A stretch of 64,000 nt of DNA, from contig NZ_SMRU01000002.1 of NCBI RefSeq assembly GCF_004354015.1, positions 62,001 to 126,000 of the forward strand. The letters run 5' to 3'. Origin of the DNA: Arthrobacter terricola. Lineage in GTDB: Bacteria; Actinomycetota; Actinomycetes; Actinomycetales; Micrococcaceae. Every line of letters starts with the position of its first letter. Position 1 is the first letter of the stretch. The notes below the pieces were generated by a model. The model did not search any database and was not told the DNA's origin. It saw nothing but the letters and a program-made list of their open reading frames with translations. Both the position numbers and the translations under genes were made by a program. Of this stretch, positions 16,623-25,158 are shown one piece after another.

Positions 16623-17250
16623 TCAGAAGGATTTTTCAACTGGCATTCGCCCGACGTGCTCCTGCGGCAACGCTTCGGTCAGCTGAGTGAGCCTGCCAGC
16701 CCGGTTGATGGCTGTGCGGGCGCGGGCTGCGTCGATCTTCTGGGCATCGTTCTCCGCCGGCGTTCCGAGCGGGGTGGGTCCTGTGATCCCGTACCGGTCT
16801 CGGTTGGCGACGACGGTTAGGGCGAGTTGTCGCCAGATGGCCGCTGCACGTGTTTCTTGGGGTGGCGTGCCGAGGGCACGTAGCCAGTCCTCTTCGTTGT
16901 GGAGAGCTTGGTCGAGAAGTGCGGTTGCGCGGGCTTCGATCAGCTCCTGGCGCTCGGTGAGTGCCCGGTGCATTTCCTCTGCCATGGGACCGGCGCCTTC
17001 GGGGACGAGTCCGGCAATCAGACGTGGGCTTGCCTGGTGCCGGTTGGAACCTGCGGGCCTGGCCGTGGCAGCCGCTACTCGGTGATGGACGGCGGCGGCG
17101 ATGTCGTCTGCATCGTCGAAGCCCCGTGCCTGGACGAGACGCGGTACCAGCGTTTCGGGGTCGTGGTGGTTGGCTTCGGCTCGGCGGAGTTCGGCCGTGA
17201 GCGGCCCGAAGGCATCGGAGTCGATGGCTCTTGGGCTTGCTCTGGTGAGT
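16623..17250 (-). pseudogene. MobF relaxase (TrwC/TraA-like) C-terminal fragment
   Basis: About 205 residues ending at 16623. They include ELRRAEANHHDPETLVPRLV, ARGFDDADDIAAAVHHRV, and then WRQLALTVVANRDRYGI with PLG. These resemble the extreme C-terminal region of actinobacterial MobF relaxases, where the RYGITGP motif is typical. The relaxase and helicase domains are absent. The frame continues upstream into an unrelated exonuclease-like fragment, so this is a mosaic of plasmid debris. Confidence 0.65.
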
Positions 17251-17329
17251 CCGGAGCGGCGGAGGAGGTGCGCCCCATGCCGTGCTCCTTCACTGCCGCC
17301 CGCCGTCGCCCCGCCGACAGGATCACTTC

Positions 17330-17600
17330 GAGGCTGCCTCACAATCCCGCCCACGGGGCAACGGGTATCAACTCCTCGACACAAGCCCACTGCGCATCCA
17401 AAAGCACCTCCGCCAAACCACCACATCAACGACGACGCCGTCTTTTCGCCGATCCCGGCAACGCCCGGCAGCCCGCCGGAGGCGTCGCCGCGCAGCCTGC
17501 CGTCGTCGTCGTCAGAGTAATGCTCGGGCAAGCCATGGACCTCCCAGAAGCCTTCAAGGAGCATCCGCTCCCTAGACGAAGAAGTCACCAAAACCCAAGG
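17330..17600 (-). pseudogene. 5'-3' exonuclease fragment (PolA N-domain type)
   Basis: The minus-strand frame reads VHGLPEHYSDDDDGRLRGDASGG split by a continuous join to LPGVAGIGEKTASSL, the helix-hairpin-helix motif of 5'-3' exonucleases. After WWFGG the coherent reading moves to another frame (EVLLDAQW). No catalytic acidic N-terminal part is present. It is fused in frame to the relaxase fragment only by chance recombination. Confidence 0.6.
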
Positions 17601-17694
17601 CAGTCTCTTATGTCGCTCCGTAGCTCCGAGCCCGCACCTGCATTGGAGGCACTTACGTCGAAGACCAGCGGCGGACCACTATCGGCACTTCCAT

Positions 17695-17749
17695 AAATCA
17701 GACTTAAGTGTGGACACTGTCCACACCCCCTTTGGCAGGACAAAGCGGA
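17695..17749. repeat. direct repeat copy 2 with 19-bp palindrome
   Basis: Near-identical to 2802-2856, in the same orientation, with the same palindrome GTGTGGACACTGTCCACAC at 17708-17726. It is followed by an att-like relic 373 bases on (1155 bases at the other end). The two copies bracket about 14.9 kb of accessory genes. Confidence 0.85.
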
Positions 17750-18048
17750 CACGCACCGCTCCCACTGACGACCGGGAGCGGCTTTCCAAGAAGCTTCGGC
17801 GTCAAAGTCGCTTTCATCATGTCGTACCCGGAACCCTGAACCATGAACTGGTGTTGGTCATCCACGACCAACCAGACAGAACCGGAACGAGGAACCGCAT
17901 AACCCCACCCCAGAGCAAGCGGAAGGCCCACCAGCTAGCGCCCTGAACCCGTCACCCACACACCTTCATAGGCCACCGCGGCGGCCAGGCACCAGCCCGC
18001 GACGCTAGCGCCAGAGGGACGCCATCACAAGCTTTGTACACACGTTAA
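17750..18048. other. intergenic between repeat 2 and att-like relic B
   Basis: About 300 bases with no recognised gene. The plus-strand frame (DDRERLSKKLRRQSRFHHVV) is short and matches nothing I know. Confidence 0.4.
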
Positions 18049-18075
18049 AGCAAAAACCCCCTCTGACGAGGAGGA
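18049..18075 (-). terminator. terminator after the tRNA-like relic B
   Basis: On the minus strand CCTCCTCGTCAGAGGGGG is followed by TTTTTGC. The stem is short, but the U-run makes it a plausible rho-independent terminator on the 3' side of the tRNA end, where a tRNA terminator would be. Confidence 0.5.
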
Positions 18076-18080
18076 ATGCT

Positions 18081-18213
18081 GTGCCCGAGGTGGGACTCGA
18101 ACCGCATTCGGGGCCTTGAAAACACAGGGAACTCCCGAAAACATGCCGAGTACGAGCCCGTCCGGCCGCGGTACGGCCGAGTTCGACGGCCAGCGTGTGC
18201 ACATTGTGCACAC
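18081..18213 (-). other. att-like relic B: tRNA 3' end + arm + palindrome
   Basis: Same architecture as relic A: tRNA 3' end (18103-18081), conserved arm with GGGAACTCCCG, then a palindrome GTGTGCACATTGTGCACAC at 18195-18213, exactly 114 bp from the core edge. The palindrome differs from relic A at paired positions on both arms, so symmetry is preserved. No recombinase gene is attached. Confidence 0.65.
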
Positions 18214-18445
18214 CCCATTTTCTGGCCTTCGAACTCCCAACACCGACTGCTCATCGGGACTTCCGGGCCATCACTTGAACCCCTCCTACCGCACCTAACG
18301 CCGCCTGTCGCGAGCCAAGTGGTGGTAACCCCCGAGGTGCCGAGGTGCGCCTACCGCGTGGATGCTCCCGCTCGTGCTGGCCGAAAGGGCGCGTTCAACG
18401 GGCACCGGGAGTGCCCGTCCCAGGATAACCCCGTTTCTAAGGTTC

Positions 18446-19270
18446 TCAGGCGTCGAAGTCGGTGCTGCGGCTGAAGGCCTCCCACTTGGAGGTCGAGTCG
18501 AGCCGGGCCTTCACGATCTTCTGGTACGCCTCGAACGCGTCGCTGCCCAGCAAGAGAAAAGCCGGAGTGTCCTCGGCCTCGACAGCACGAATAATCGCCT
18601 GCGCGGCCCTGGCCGGATCGCCCTTGGCGGGAGAGTTCACGACGGTCTCGATGCGCCGAGTCCCGGCAGTCGCGGCGTAGTCAGCGATGACAGTCCTCGA
18701 CTGGGTGAGGGACCTGCCCGCGAAGTCAGTGGCAAAGCCGCCCGGTTCAACGACCGTCACGGAAATGCCCAGCGGCTCCAACTCACCCCGGAGCGAGCCC
18801 GTCATACCCTCGATGGCGGCCTTGACGGCCGCGTAATAGCCGGAACCGACCGGGGTGTACGTCGCCGCGATTGAGGAGAAATTCACGATGGCCCCGCTGC
18901 GGCGGGCACGCATGCCGGGCAGCACCGCCTTGATCATCGCGACCGATCCGAAGAAGTGGGTGTCGAACAGCAGACGGATGTCCGCCTCATCGCCCTCCTC
19001 GACAGCGGCGCGATAGCCATAACCGGCATTGTTGATCAGGACGTCCACGCCCCCGAACGTCTTCTCGGCCTCTGCGACTGCGGACCTCACCTGCGCCTGG
19101 TCCGTGACATCAAGCGCCACGGCCAGAACCCGATCGTTGCCCTCCGCGAGGTCCGCGACCTTTTCACGGTCACGCGCCGTCGCGACAACGTTATGTCCAG
19201 CCCCGATAACAGCCTCCGCCAGAGCGCGGCCAATACCCGTCGAGCATCCCGTAATGAGCCAAGTAGTCAT
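18446..19270 (-). CDS. short-chain dehydrogenase/reductase (classical SDR)
   Basis: 274 residues from ATG 19270. The longer frame upstream lacks homology and is rejected as coding. The NAD(P)-binding TGCSTGIGRAL is near residue 7, NNAG is near 80, and the catalytic Ser (NFSSIAATYTPVGSG) and YxxxK (YYAAVKAAIEG) are present. The best-fitting group is oxidoreductases with a C-terminal SDAFEAYQKI. The substrate is unknown. The gene is divergent from the XRE regulator at 19520, which probably controls both. Confidence 0.88.
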   Translation of the reverse strand: MTTWLITGCSTGIGRALAEAVIGAGHNVVATARDREKVADLAEGNDRVLAVALDVTDQAQVRSAVAEAEKTFGGVDVLINNAGYGYRAAVEEGDEADIRLLFDTHFFGSVAMIKAVLPGMRARRSGAIVNFSSIAATYTPVGSGYYAAVKAAIEGMTGSLRGELEPLGISVTVVEPGGFATDFAGRSLTQSRTVIADYAATAGTRRIETVVNSPAKGDPARAAQAIIRAVEAEDTPAFLLLGSDAFEAYQKIVKARLDSTSKWEAFSRSTDFDA

Positions 19271-19519
19271 TGTCTTGTCCTTTCCGTAGGAGTCCGATAC
19301 CAGTAAATACCTCACCCAAGGAAGCTGGGAGGTACTGACTGAACCCCCTCCGTCCCCGAGCCGGCGCCAACGCCGAACAGCGCGCTGGATCTCTGGACGC
19401 CCGGAGCCGCTGCGAACCAAAGGGGTCGAAGGCTCACTGACAAGGTGTAAAGTCCGGAAATCCGGGCCAGCTTGGGGGTGTCTGATGGACACTGCCACCA
19501 GCCGCCGGGGCTGCGTAGC

Positions 19520-20539
19520 GTGGTGGATGTGGACAGACGAGACGAAATCCGTGAATTCCTGATCTCGCGTCGGGCGAAGATCACCCCGGAACAGGCCGGC
19601 ATCCCCACATACAGAAACCTGCGCCGGGTGCCGGGGCTGCGCCGCGAGGAAGTGGCGCATCTCGCAGGAGTGAGCACGGATTACTACACCCGGCTAGAAC
19701 GCGGCAGTATCCGCGGCGTCTCTGACGCCGTGCTCGAGGCCGTCTCGTCGGCCCTTCAGTTGGACGTGGCCGAGCGGGCGCACCTGATGGACCTGGCAAG
19801 GACGGCCACCGCGCCGCCGCGCCGGACTCCACGCCGGCCAGCCCAGCAACGGGTCCGTCCCGGGGTGCTGCGCCTGCTGGACGGGATGACCGGGGTGGTC
19901 GCCCTCGTGCAGAACGGCCGTTCAGACGTGCTGGCCGCGAACCTGCTGGGACGCGCGCTGTACGGGCCCGTATTCAGCTCCGCCGCACAGTTCAACTCAG
20001 CTGCACAACTCCACCCCGCCGGGCAGGCAGTGCCACGGACGCACGACCGGCTGCCGAACCAGGCGCGCTATCTTTTCCTGGATCCAGGCGCTGGTGACTT
20101 CTACCCGGACTGGCCAGCCGTCGCGGCCACCGCGGTTGCCATGCTGCGCCTGGAATCGGGGCGGAACCCCGACGATCGGGCCCTGAACGAGCTGGTCGGA
20201 GAACTGACCACCCGCAGCGCGCTGTTCGCGGGCCTGTGGGCCGGGCACGACGTCCGGATCCACACCGCCGGGACCAAGCGCTTCCATCATCCGGTCGCCG
20301 GGGACTTGTCCTTGCAGTTCGAGACGCTGGACCTTCCCGGTGATGAGGGGCAGACCCTGTTCACCTTTACCGCGGAGCCCGGCTCCGCGTCCGGAAACGC
20401 GCTGGCGTTCCTCGCCAGCTGGGCGGCATCGCCTCCCGAAACAACCACCGCTGGCGGCCCCGCCGGCGGAACCACCACCCCCGACATGCGCTCCCCCGCG
20501 CAGCCAGGAACACATATCCAGGGAAAGACAGAACCATGA
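19520..20539 (+). CDS. XRE-family regulator with MmyB-like ligand domain
   Basis: About 339 residues if GTG 19520 is the start; ATG 19472 is the alternative. Residues ~5-70 carry an XRE helix-turn-helix with the typical YRNLRRVPGLRREEVAHLAG and VSTDYYTRLERG. The C-terminal region (GVLRLLDGM, VQNGRSDVLAANLLGRALYG, RYLFLDPGAGDFYPDW) is the MmyB-like PAS-type domain common in actinobacteria. It is divergent from one SDR gene and overlaps the next SDR gene by four bases (ATGA). It likely senses the SDR substrate and represses both transcription units. Confidence 0.88.
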   Translation: MVDVDRRDEIREFLISRRAKITPEQAGIPTYRNLRRVPGLRREEVAHLAGVSTDYYTRLERGSIRGVSDAVLEAVSSALQLDVAERAHLMDLARTATAPPRRTPRRPAQQRVRPGVLRLLDGMTGVVALVQNGRSDVLAANLLGRALYGPVFSSAAQFNSAAQLHPAGQAVPRTHDRLPNQARYLFLDPGAGDFYPDWPAVAATAVAMLRLESGRNPDDRALNELVGELTTRSALFAGLWAGHDVRIHTAGTKRFHHPVAGDLSLQFETLDLPGDEGQTLFTFTAEPGSASGNALAFLASWAASPPETTTAGGPAGGTTTPDMRSPAQPGTHIQGKTEP

Positions 20540-21432
20540 CTGAACAGAAAACCAGCCTCGAACAAACCAGCACGGCACAGCAGGAAGAAATGACCGACAA
20601 AAAAGTCTGGTTCATCACCGGAGCGGGCCGCGGAATGGGCACCGACATCGCGAAGGCGGCCCTGGCCACCGGCCACGCGGTCGTCGCCACCGGCCGCGAC
20701 CCGGAAAAAGTCACCCGGGCCGTCGGCGAGAACGAGGACCTTCTGGCCGTCAAGCTGGACGTCACCGACCCCGCCGCGGCCGAAGCGGCCGTGCGGGCCG
20801 CCGTCGAGCGCTTCGGCAGGATCGACGTGCTCGTCAACAACGCCGGCAACTTCTACGCCGGATTCTTCGAAGAAATCACCCCGGAAGACTTCCGGGCACA
20901 GATCGAAACCACCATGTTCGGGCCCATGAACGTCACCCGGGCCACCCTGCCGGTCCTGCGCGCCCAGCACTCGGGACTGGTCATCACGATCTCCTCGACC
21001 GCTGGCATCGCTGGCGGGGAATTCCTGACCGCATACGCCGCATCCAAGTTCGGCCTCGAGGGCTGGGCCGAATCCCTGGCACCCGAAATCGCACCTTTCG
21101 GGATCCGCACCATGCTCGTCGAACCAGGGTTCTTCCGCACCGAACTGCTCACCCCAGAATCCACAAGCTACGCCGAATCCACCATTGCCGACTACGCCGA
21201 ACGCACCGCACAGACGGTAACGGCGTGGAAGGGCATGAACGGCCTGCAGGGCGGCGACCCCGCCAAACTCGCCGACGCCCTCATCCAACTCGCCGAACTG
21301 GAGCAGCCACCTCTGCGCTTCGCCGCCGGCGCCGACGCCGTGGAAACCTTCCAACAGCGCGCCAAGGCCCTCCAGGACCAAGCCGGAGCCCACCGCGAAC
21401 TCTCCAGCAACCTCGCCCACGACGACGCCTAA
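20536..21432 (+). CDS. short-chain dehydrogenase/reductase
   Basis: 298 residues from ATG 20536, or 280 from ATG 20590, which has the better site (CAGGAAGAA). VWFITGAGRGMGTDIAKAAL is the cofactor-binding turn, NNAG follows, and ISSTAGIAGGEFLTAYAASK supplies Ser, Tyr and Lys. It is coupled to the upstream regulator and resembles the divergent SDR at 18446, so the two may act on related compounds. Confidence 0.88.
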   Translation: MTEQKTSLEQTSTAQQEEMTDKKVWFITGAGRGMGTDIAKAALATGHAVVATGRDPEKVTRAVGENEDLLAVKLDVTDPAAAEAAVRAAVERFGRIDVLVNNAGNFYAGFFEEITPEDFRAQIETTMFGPMNVTRATLPVLRAQHSGLVITISSTAGIAGGEFLTAYAASKFGLEGWAESLAPEIAPFGIRTMLVEPGFFRTELLTPESTSYAESTIADYAERTAQTVTAWKGMNGLQGGDPAKLADALIQLAELEQPPLRFAAGADAVETFQQRAKALQDQAGAHRELSSNLAHDDA

Positions 21433-21515
21433 GACCAAACCCAAGCGGACGACGGCGGCAGGCCCCGCTGTCGTCCGCCCGAGAACCGGCACTAAGCCGG
21501 AGGAGATCACCACTG

Positions 21516-22280
21516 ATGGCACCGAAACTTTCGAACACTACCGCCCTTATCACCGGGGCCAGCAGCGGCATCGGCGCCGCGACCGCACGGGAACTCGCCG
21601 CACTCGGCGCGTCCGTCGCACTCGTGGCCCGACGACGGGACCGCCTCGAAACCCTCGCTACCGACATCGAGAACGACGGCGGCACCGCCCTTGTCATCGA
21701 AGCCGACATCACCGACCGCGCCCAGGCCCAAGCCGCCGTCGAGAAGACCATCGAACGGTTCGGACAACTGGAAATCCTGGTCAACAACGCAGGCCTCATG
21801 CTCCTGGGCCCGGTCCTCGGCGCGGACCCCGAAGACTGGGACCGCATGATCTCGGTCAACGTCCGGGGCCTGCTGCACACCACCCACGCCGCCCTGCCGC
21901 ACCTGCTCAAAGCCGCAGAAGACAGCCCGCGGCAAGTCGCCGACATCGTGAACATCAGCTCGATCGCCGGCCGCGTGGCCTGGGACGGCTACGGCGTCTA
22001 CAACCTGACCAAATTCGGCATCAACGGCTTCACCGAATCCCTCCGCCAGGAAGTCACCCGGCGGCACGTCCGCGTCGGCGTCCTGGAACCGGGCTGCGTC
22101 GACACCGAACTGGCATCGCACAACACACCCGAGATCCAGAGCGGGATGACGACCCCGTTCTACGAACAGACCGAAGTCCTCGCCCCCACGGACATCGCCG
22201 ACGGCGTCGCCTACATGGTCACCCGACCCCGCCACGCCTCCATCGCCGAACTCTGGATCATGCCCACCGACCAAGCCTGA
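21516..22280 (+). CDS. short-chain dehydrogenase (YdfG/RhlG-like)
   Basis: 254 residues. ATG 21516 is preceded by AGGAG ten bases away and begins right before the cofactor motif TALITGASSGIGAATAREL. NNAGLMLLGPV, the catalytic SSIAGRVAWDG, and YNLTKFGINGF complete the classical SDR set. C-terminal ELWIMPTDQA is typical of the NADP-dependent 3-hydroxy acid / serine dehydrogenase group. Third SDR of the cluster, 83 bases after the previous one. Confidence 0.88.
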   Translation: MAPKLSNTTALITGASSGIGAATARELAALGASVALVARRRDRLETLATDIENDGGTALVIEADITDRAQAQAAVEKTIERFGQLEILVNNAGLMLLGPVLGADPEDWDRMISVNVRGLLHTTHAALPHLLKAAEDSPRQVADIVNISSIAGRVAWDGYGVYNLTKFGINGFTESLRQEVTRRHVRVGVLEPGCVDTELASHNTPEIQSGMTTPFYEQTEVLAPTDIADGVAYMVTRPRHASIAELWIMPTDQA

Positions 22281-22544
22281 CCCGCTCCGTCGGTTGGCAG
22301 GTTCGCCCAATATCTGGCTTCGTGGGTTCGATTGGATCAGATAGTCGGCCGCGGGGCACTGTGGCCCCGGTCAAACGAGGAGATCACCGCGCGACCGGCA
22401 GGATGAAATGTCAGACACAATGTTGGACCTGTTCGCAGTCTGTGAGGACCACGCCCGAGAGCACGGGTCCACCGCGCCGATCGCGGATAGCTCGTCAGTG
22501 GACAGCTAAATCCACTCCCCCGAAAATCTTTGCTAGGAGAACCC
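22281..22544. other. intergenic before the sugar isomerase-like gene
   Basis: About 260 bases. A 29-codon frame at 22427 (MLDLFAVCEDHAREHGS) looks like a remnant but cannot be assigned. AGGAGA at 22535-22540 is the ribosome-binding site for the next gene. Confidence 0.4.
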
Positions 22545-23543
22545 ATGCCCCGCCCGTATACCTTGTTCACCGGCCAGTGGGCCGACCTGCCCTTCGAGGA
22601 AGTCGCCAAGCTGGCCTCCGGCTGGGGCTATGACGGCCTGGAAATCGCCGTCTCGGGCGACCACCTGGACGCCTGGCGCTGGGACGAACCCGGATACGTC
22701 GAGAACAAACTCGCCACCCTGGACAAATACAACCTGAAGGTCTGGGCCATCTCCAACCACCTCAAGGGCCAGGCCGTCCGCGATGACCCGATCGACTTCC
22801 GCCACCAAGGGATCGTCGGGGCCAAGGTCTGGGGCGACGGGAACCCCGAAGGCGTCCGCCAACGCGCCGCCGAGGAAATGAAACACACCGCCCGCCTCGC
22901 CCGCGCCCTCGGCGTGGACACCGTCGTCGGATTCACCGGCTCCTCCATCTGGCAGTACGTCGCCATGTTCCCGCCCGTCCCCGAAAAAGTCATCGACGCC
23001 GGCTACCAGGACTTCGCCGACCGCTGGAACCCCATCCTGGACGTCTTCGACGAGAACGGGGTCCGCTTCGCCCACGAAGTCCACCCGTCCGAGATCGCCT
23101 ACGACTACTGGACCACCGTCCGCACCCTGGAAGCGATCGGGCACCGCCAAGCGTTCGGGCTGAACTGGGCCCCCTCGCACTTCATGTGGCAAGGCATCGA
23201 CCCCGTCTCCTTCATCTGGGACTTCAAGGACCGGATCTACCACGTGGACTGCAAGGACACCAAGCTCCGCCCCACCGGCCGCAACACCGTCATGGGCTCC
23301 CACCTGCCCTGGGGCGACCCCCGCCGCGGCTGGGACTTCGTCTCCGCCGGACGCGGCGACGTGCCCTGGGAATCGAGTTTCCGGGCCCTCACCGCGATCG
23401 GCTACAACGGACCGATCTCCGTGGAATGGGAAGACGCGGGCATGGACCGCCTCCACGGCGCCCCCGAAGCCCTCGCGGCCCTCAAGAAGTTCGACTTCCC
23501 GCCCTCGCAAACCAGCTTCGACGCCGCCTTCAACCAGGGCTAA
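22545..23543 (+). CDS. sugar phosphate isomerase/epimerase family (TIM barrel)
   Basis: 332 residues from ATG 22545 with AGGAGA upstream. GWGYDGLEIAVSGDHLD, KVWAISNHL, FAHEVHPSEIAYDYWT, NWAPSHFMWQGIDP, DCKDTKLRPTG and SVEWEDAGMDR place Glu, His and Asp metal ligands at strand ends, as in xylose-isomerase-like TIM barrels. The substrate is unknown. Its neighbours are SDRs and an MFS gene, as in polyol or inositol-type catabolic clusters. Confidence 0.88.
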   Translation: MPRPYTLFTGQWADLPFEEVAKLASGWGYDGLEIAVSGDHLDAWRWDEPGYVENKLATLDKYNLKVWAISNHLKGQAVRDDPIDFRHQGIVGAKVWGDGNPEGVRQRAAEEMKHTARLARALGVDTVVGFTGSSIWQYVAMFPPVPEKVIDAGYQDFADRWNPILDVFDENGVRFAHEVHPSEIAYDYWTTVRTLEAIGHRQAFGLNWAPSHFMWQGIDPVSFIWDFKDRIYHVDCKDTKLRPTGRNTVMGSHLPWGDPRRGWDFVSAGRGDVPWESSFRALTAIGYNGPISVEWEDAGMDRLHGAPEALAALKKFDFPPSQTSFDAAFNQG

Positions 23544-23590
23544 ACACGTCTCAAACGGAACAGCGTCTCAGCAATCTTTTGGATCCTCCC

Positions 23591-23827
23591 ATGGTGACCA
23601 CTACAGACACCCCGCCCACGGGCACCCGTTCTTCCTTGTTGCCCTTGGTGGTTTTGAGCCTGTGCGGCTTCACGAGTGTCACCACGGAGCTTCTGCCCTC
23701 GGGGTTGCTGACCCGCATCGCCTTGGACCTTGGCACCGGCATCGCTGGCGCAGGGTCCCTGACCTCGGCGTACGCGGCCGCGATCGTCCTCACAGTCCTG
23801 CCCCTGACCCCCGCCGTCATGCTCTAG
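23591..23827 (+). pseudogene. MFS transporter, N-terminal fragment
   Basis: 78 residues. LPLVVLSLCGFTSVTTELLPSG is the first transmembrane helix of an MFS sugar efflux-type permease, and IAGAGSLTSAYAAAIVLTVL is the second. The protein stops after PAVML, where twelve helices would be expected, so most of the gene has been lost. The junction with unrelated DNA lies just before 23827. Confidence 0.75.
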
Positions 23828-24001
23828 CCACGGCGACCCCAGACCACAACCACATCATGTAGCCGAGCCACGACCGCACCATGAAAGAGCAAGAACACAG
23901 ACCTACCGCCCAACCGAAGGAAAGAGGCACCCGGCCACACCGAAGGCCACCAACAAAAACGGCCCCGAAGGGCCCATAAAAAGCTGATTTGTGCACGGTC
24001 A
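23828..24001. other. intergenic junction after the MFS fragment
   Basis: About 170 bases with no gene. Contains a G/C-rich hairpin (GGCCCCGAAGGGCC) near 23963 and leads directly into the repeat relic at 24002. Confidence 0.4.
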
Positions 24002-24036
24002 GGGCGCCAAAGGCACCCTGACCTGCGACAACATCG
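24002..24036. repeat. third copy of the relic hairpin flank
   Basis: GTCAGGGCGCC-AAA-GGCACCCTGAC followed by CTGCGACAACAT copies the hairpin and flank found at 3932-3968 beside relic A. Here the tRNA 3' end is missing and a serine recombinase fragment begins at the next base. Confidence 0.6.
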
Positions 24037-24145
24037 GCGAAGACGTTGCGTTTTTCCACGCCGGCGGCGATCAGCGCGGCCAGCTGTAGCTGGGTGTCCT
24101 GGTCTGAAGTACTGACGCGCGTATAGCCGAGAGTCTCACCAGACC
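24037..24145 (-). pseudogene. serine recombinase N-terminal fragment
   Basis: The minus-strand frame GYTRVSTSDQDTQLQLAALI then AAGVEKRNVFAD is the N-terminal catalytic segment of a resolvase/invertase: YTRVS with the nucleophilic Ser, and the DQDTQLQ turn. No start codon is in frame, and the gene ends abruptly at the repeat relic. Only ~36 residues remain. Confidence 0.75.
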
Positions 24146-24192
24146 ATCCTGACCCAAAAAGACCCCGCGGCGCTCTCGCTGAGACGGTTTAT

Positions 24193-24306
24193 GGTAAGAC
24201 GCGTTTGCAAGACACGAGGGTGCCCGGTCCTTCCACTTTCCCTTTGCCCAGGCCAAGGTCCGGGAGGGTGTCTTGGAAAGCTGTCGTTTTCCAAGACTGC
24301 CTTACC
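24193..24306. repeat. nested inverted repeats, candidate recombination site
   Basis: The outer arms are GGTAAGACGCGTTTGCAAGA (plus CAC) at 24193 and GTGTCTTG...GCCTTACC ending at 24306. Inside the right arm lies a perfect 10-bp hairpin, GTCTTGGAAA/TTTCCAAGAC (24270-24297, 8-base loop). It sits upstream of the serine recombinase fragment, where res or inversion sites are normally placed. Confidence 0.5.
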
Positions 24307-24456
24307 CGGAGTGGCTGCCGCTTCTCCTTCTGGGTCGTTCAGCACTCAAGAAAGAGTGAGGACTGTCGCCGTCCACGTTGAGGGGTACTACAAAGAAGCC
24401 GGGCTGGGCCCGAAGCAATCGGATCCGGCCCGGCAGTAGCCTGCGTTGAGCGAGGC

Positions 24457-24711
24457 TTAGCGCAGTTCGATTTCCAGTACCTGGAAGTCGTCAGCCACAT
24501 GCCGGCCTATCAGCAGGCGGAACGTGCCCTGCTCGAACTGCCACCCGCCGTCGTAATGCCCGAAGGCCTTCGCCGGGATGCGGACCTCGACGCTGTCCGT
24601 TCCGGCGGGTGCAAGGTGCGTTCCGGCGTAGCCGGCGAGCCAGCGGACCGGGCGCTCCACGGCCGACTCCGCGCGGGCAAGGTAGGGGTCATACTTAATG
24701 GGGGTCTGGAT
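24457..24711 (-). pseudogene. GH3 beta-glucosidase C-terminal (Fn3-like) fragment
   Basis: About 84 residues: YLARAESAVERPVRWLAGY, then IPAKAFGHYDGGWQFEQGTF and LLIGRHVADDF. This is the fibronectin-III-like C-terminal domain of GH3 glycosidases, where RPVRWLAGY and the final EPGTFxLLIG are characteristic. The catalytic domain is absent. The fragment ends against the DUF4913 gene. Confidence 0.7.
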
Positions 24712-24712
24712 C

Positions 24713-25150
24713 TCAAGACTGCAGGCTCACGTCAGGGAACCAGCCTTCCGGGGCTTTCTTCGGTTCGAGGTGGTCGGGGTCGCGGTGTTTTTGCATGTCG
24801 CATTTGTAGAACGGTCCGCGGGGGTCCAGGAGCACGTTCATGTGGTGGTCTGCGTGGTCGCACCACCAGACGCTGATGCCGGTGGCTCCGTTGAGTCTGA
24901 GGTGTTCCCAGGCCCGCCACAGGGCTTCCACACGGGAGAGTGCCTCGGGGTGGAAGTACCATTCGAGGCACCATTTGGCGGCGCGGCCATCGACGTCGCG
25001 GACGTAGGTCGGCAGCAGCTGTTCGTGCAGGAACTCCTCGGCCGAGCCATAGACCAGTTCCGGCGGCTTCTGCTCTTCCGCCGGCCTCTCGGCAGGTGCC
25101 TCTGAGTTGACGGTGGCTGTGCTGAATCGCCCGATACTGCTGTCCATCAC
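24713..25150 (-). CDS. DUF4913 protein (conjugative-element accessory)
   Basis: 145 residues. PELVYGSAEEFLHEQLLPTY, then KWCLEWYFHPEALSRVEALW and GISVWWCDHADHHMNVL, then GPFYKCD match DUF4913, found next to coupling proteins on actinobacterial conjugative plasmids and ICEs. It appears intact and starts eight bases after the coupling-protein pseudogene ends. Function is unknown; the context suggests transfer. Confidence 0.8.
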   Translation of the reverse strand: MMDSSIGRFSTATVNSEAPAERPAEEQKPPELVYGSAEEFLHEQLLPTYVRDVDGRAAKWCLEWYFHPEALSRVEALWRAWEHLRLNGATGISVWWCDHADHHMNVLLDPRGPFYKCDMQKHRDPDHLEPKKAPEGWFPDVSLQS

Positions 25151-25158
25151 AGAGCCTC

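Noticed and set aside
2802-18213. Intact prophage or ICE
   Set aside because: No capsid, terminase, portal, integrase or full conjugation genes are present; only relic ends and fragments remain.
20287-21522. Long minus-strand frame over the SDR gene at 20536
   Set aside because: Gly/Val/Phe-rich shadow translation without a motif; the plus-strand SDR is certain.
22533-23510. 325-codon minus-strand frame opposite the sugar isomerase-like gene
   Set aside because: Shadow of a GC-rich gene; no recognisable fold or ribosome-binding site.
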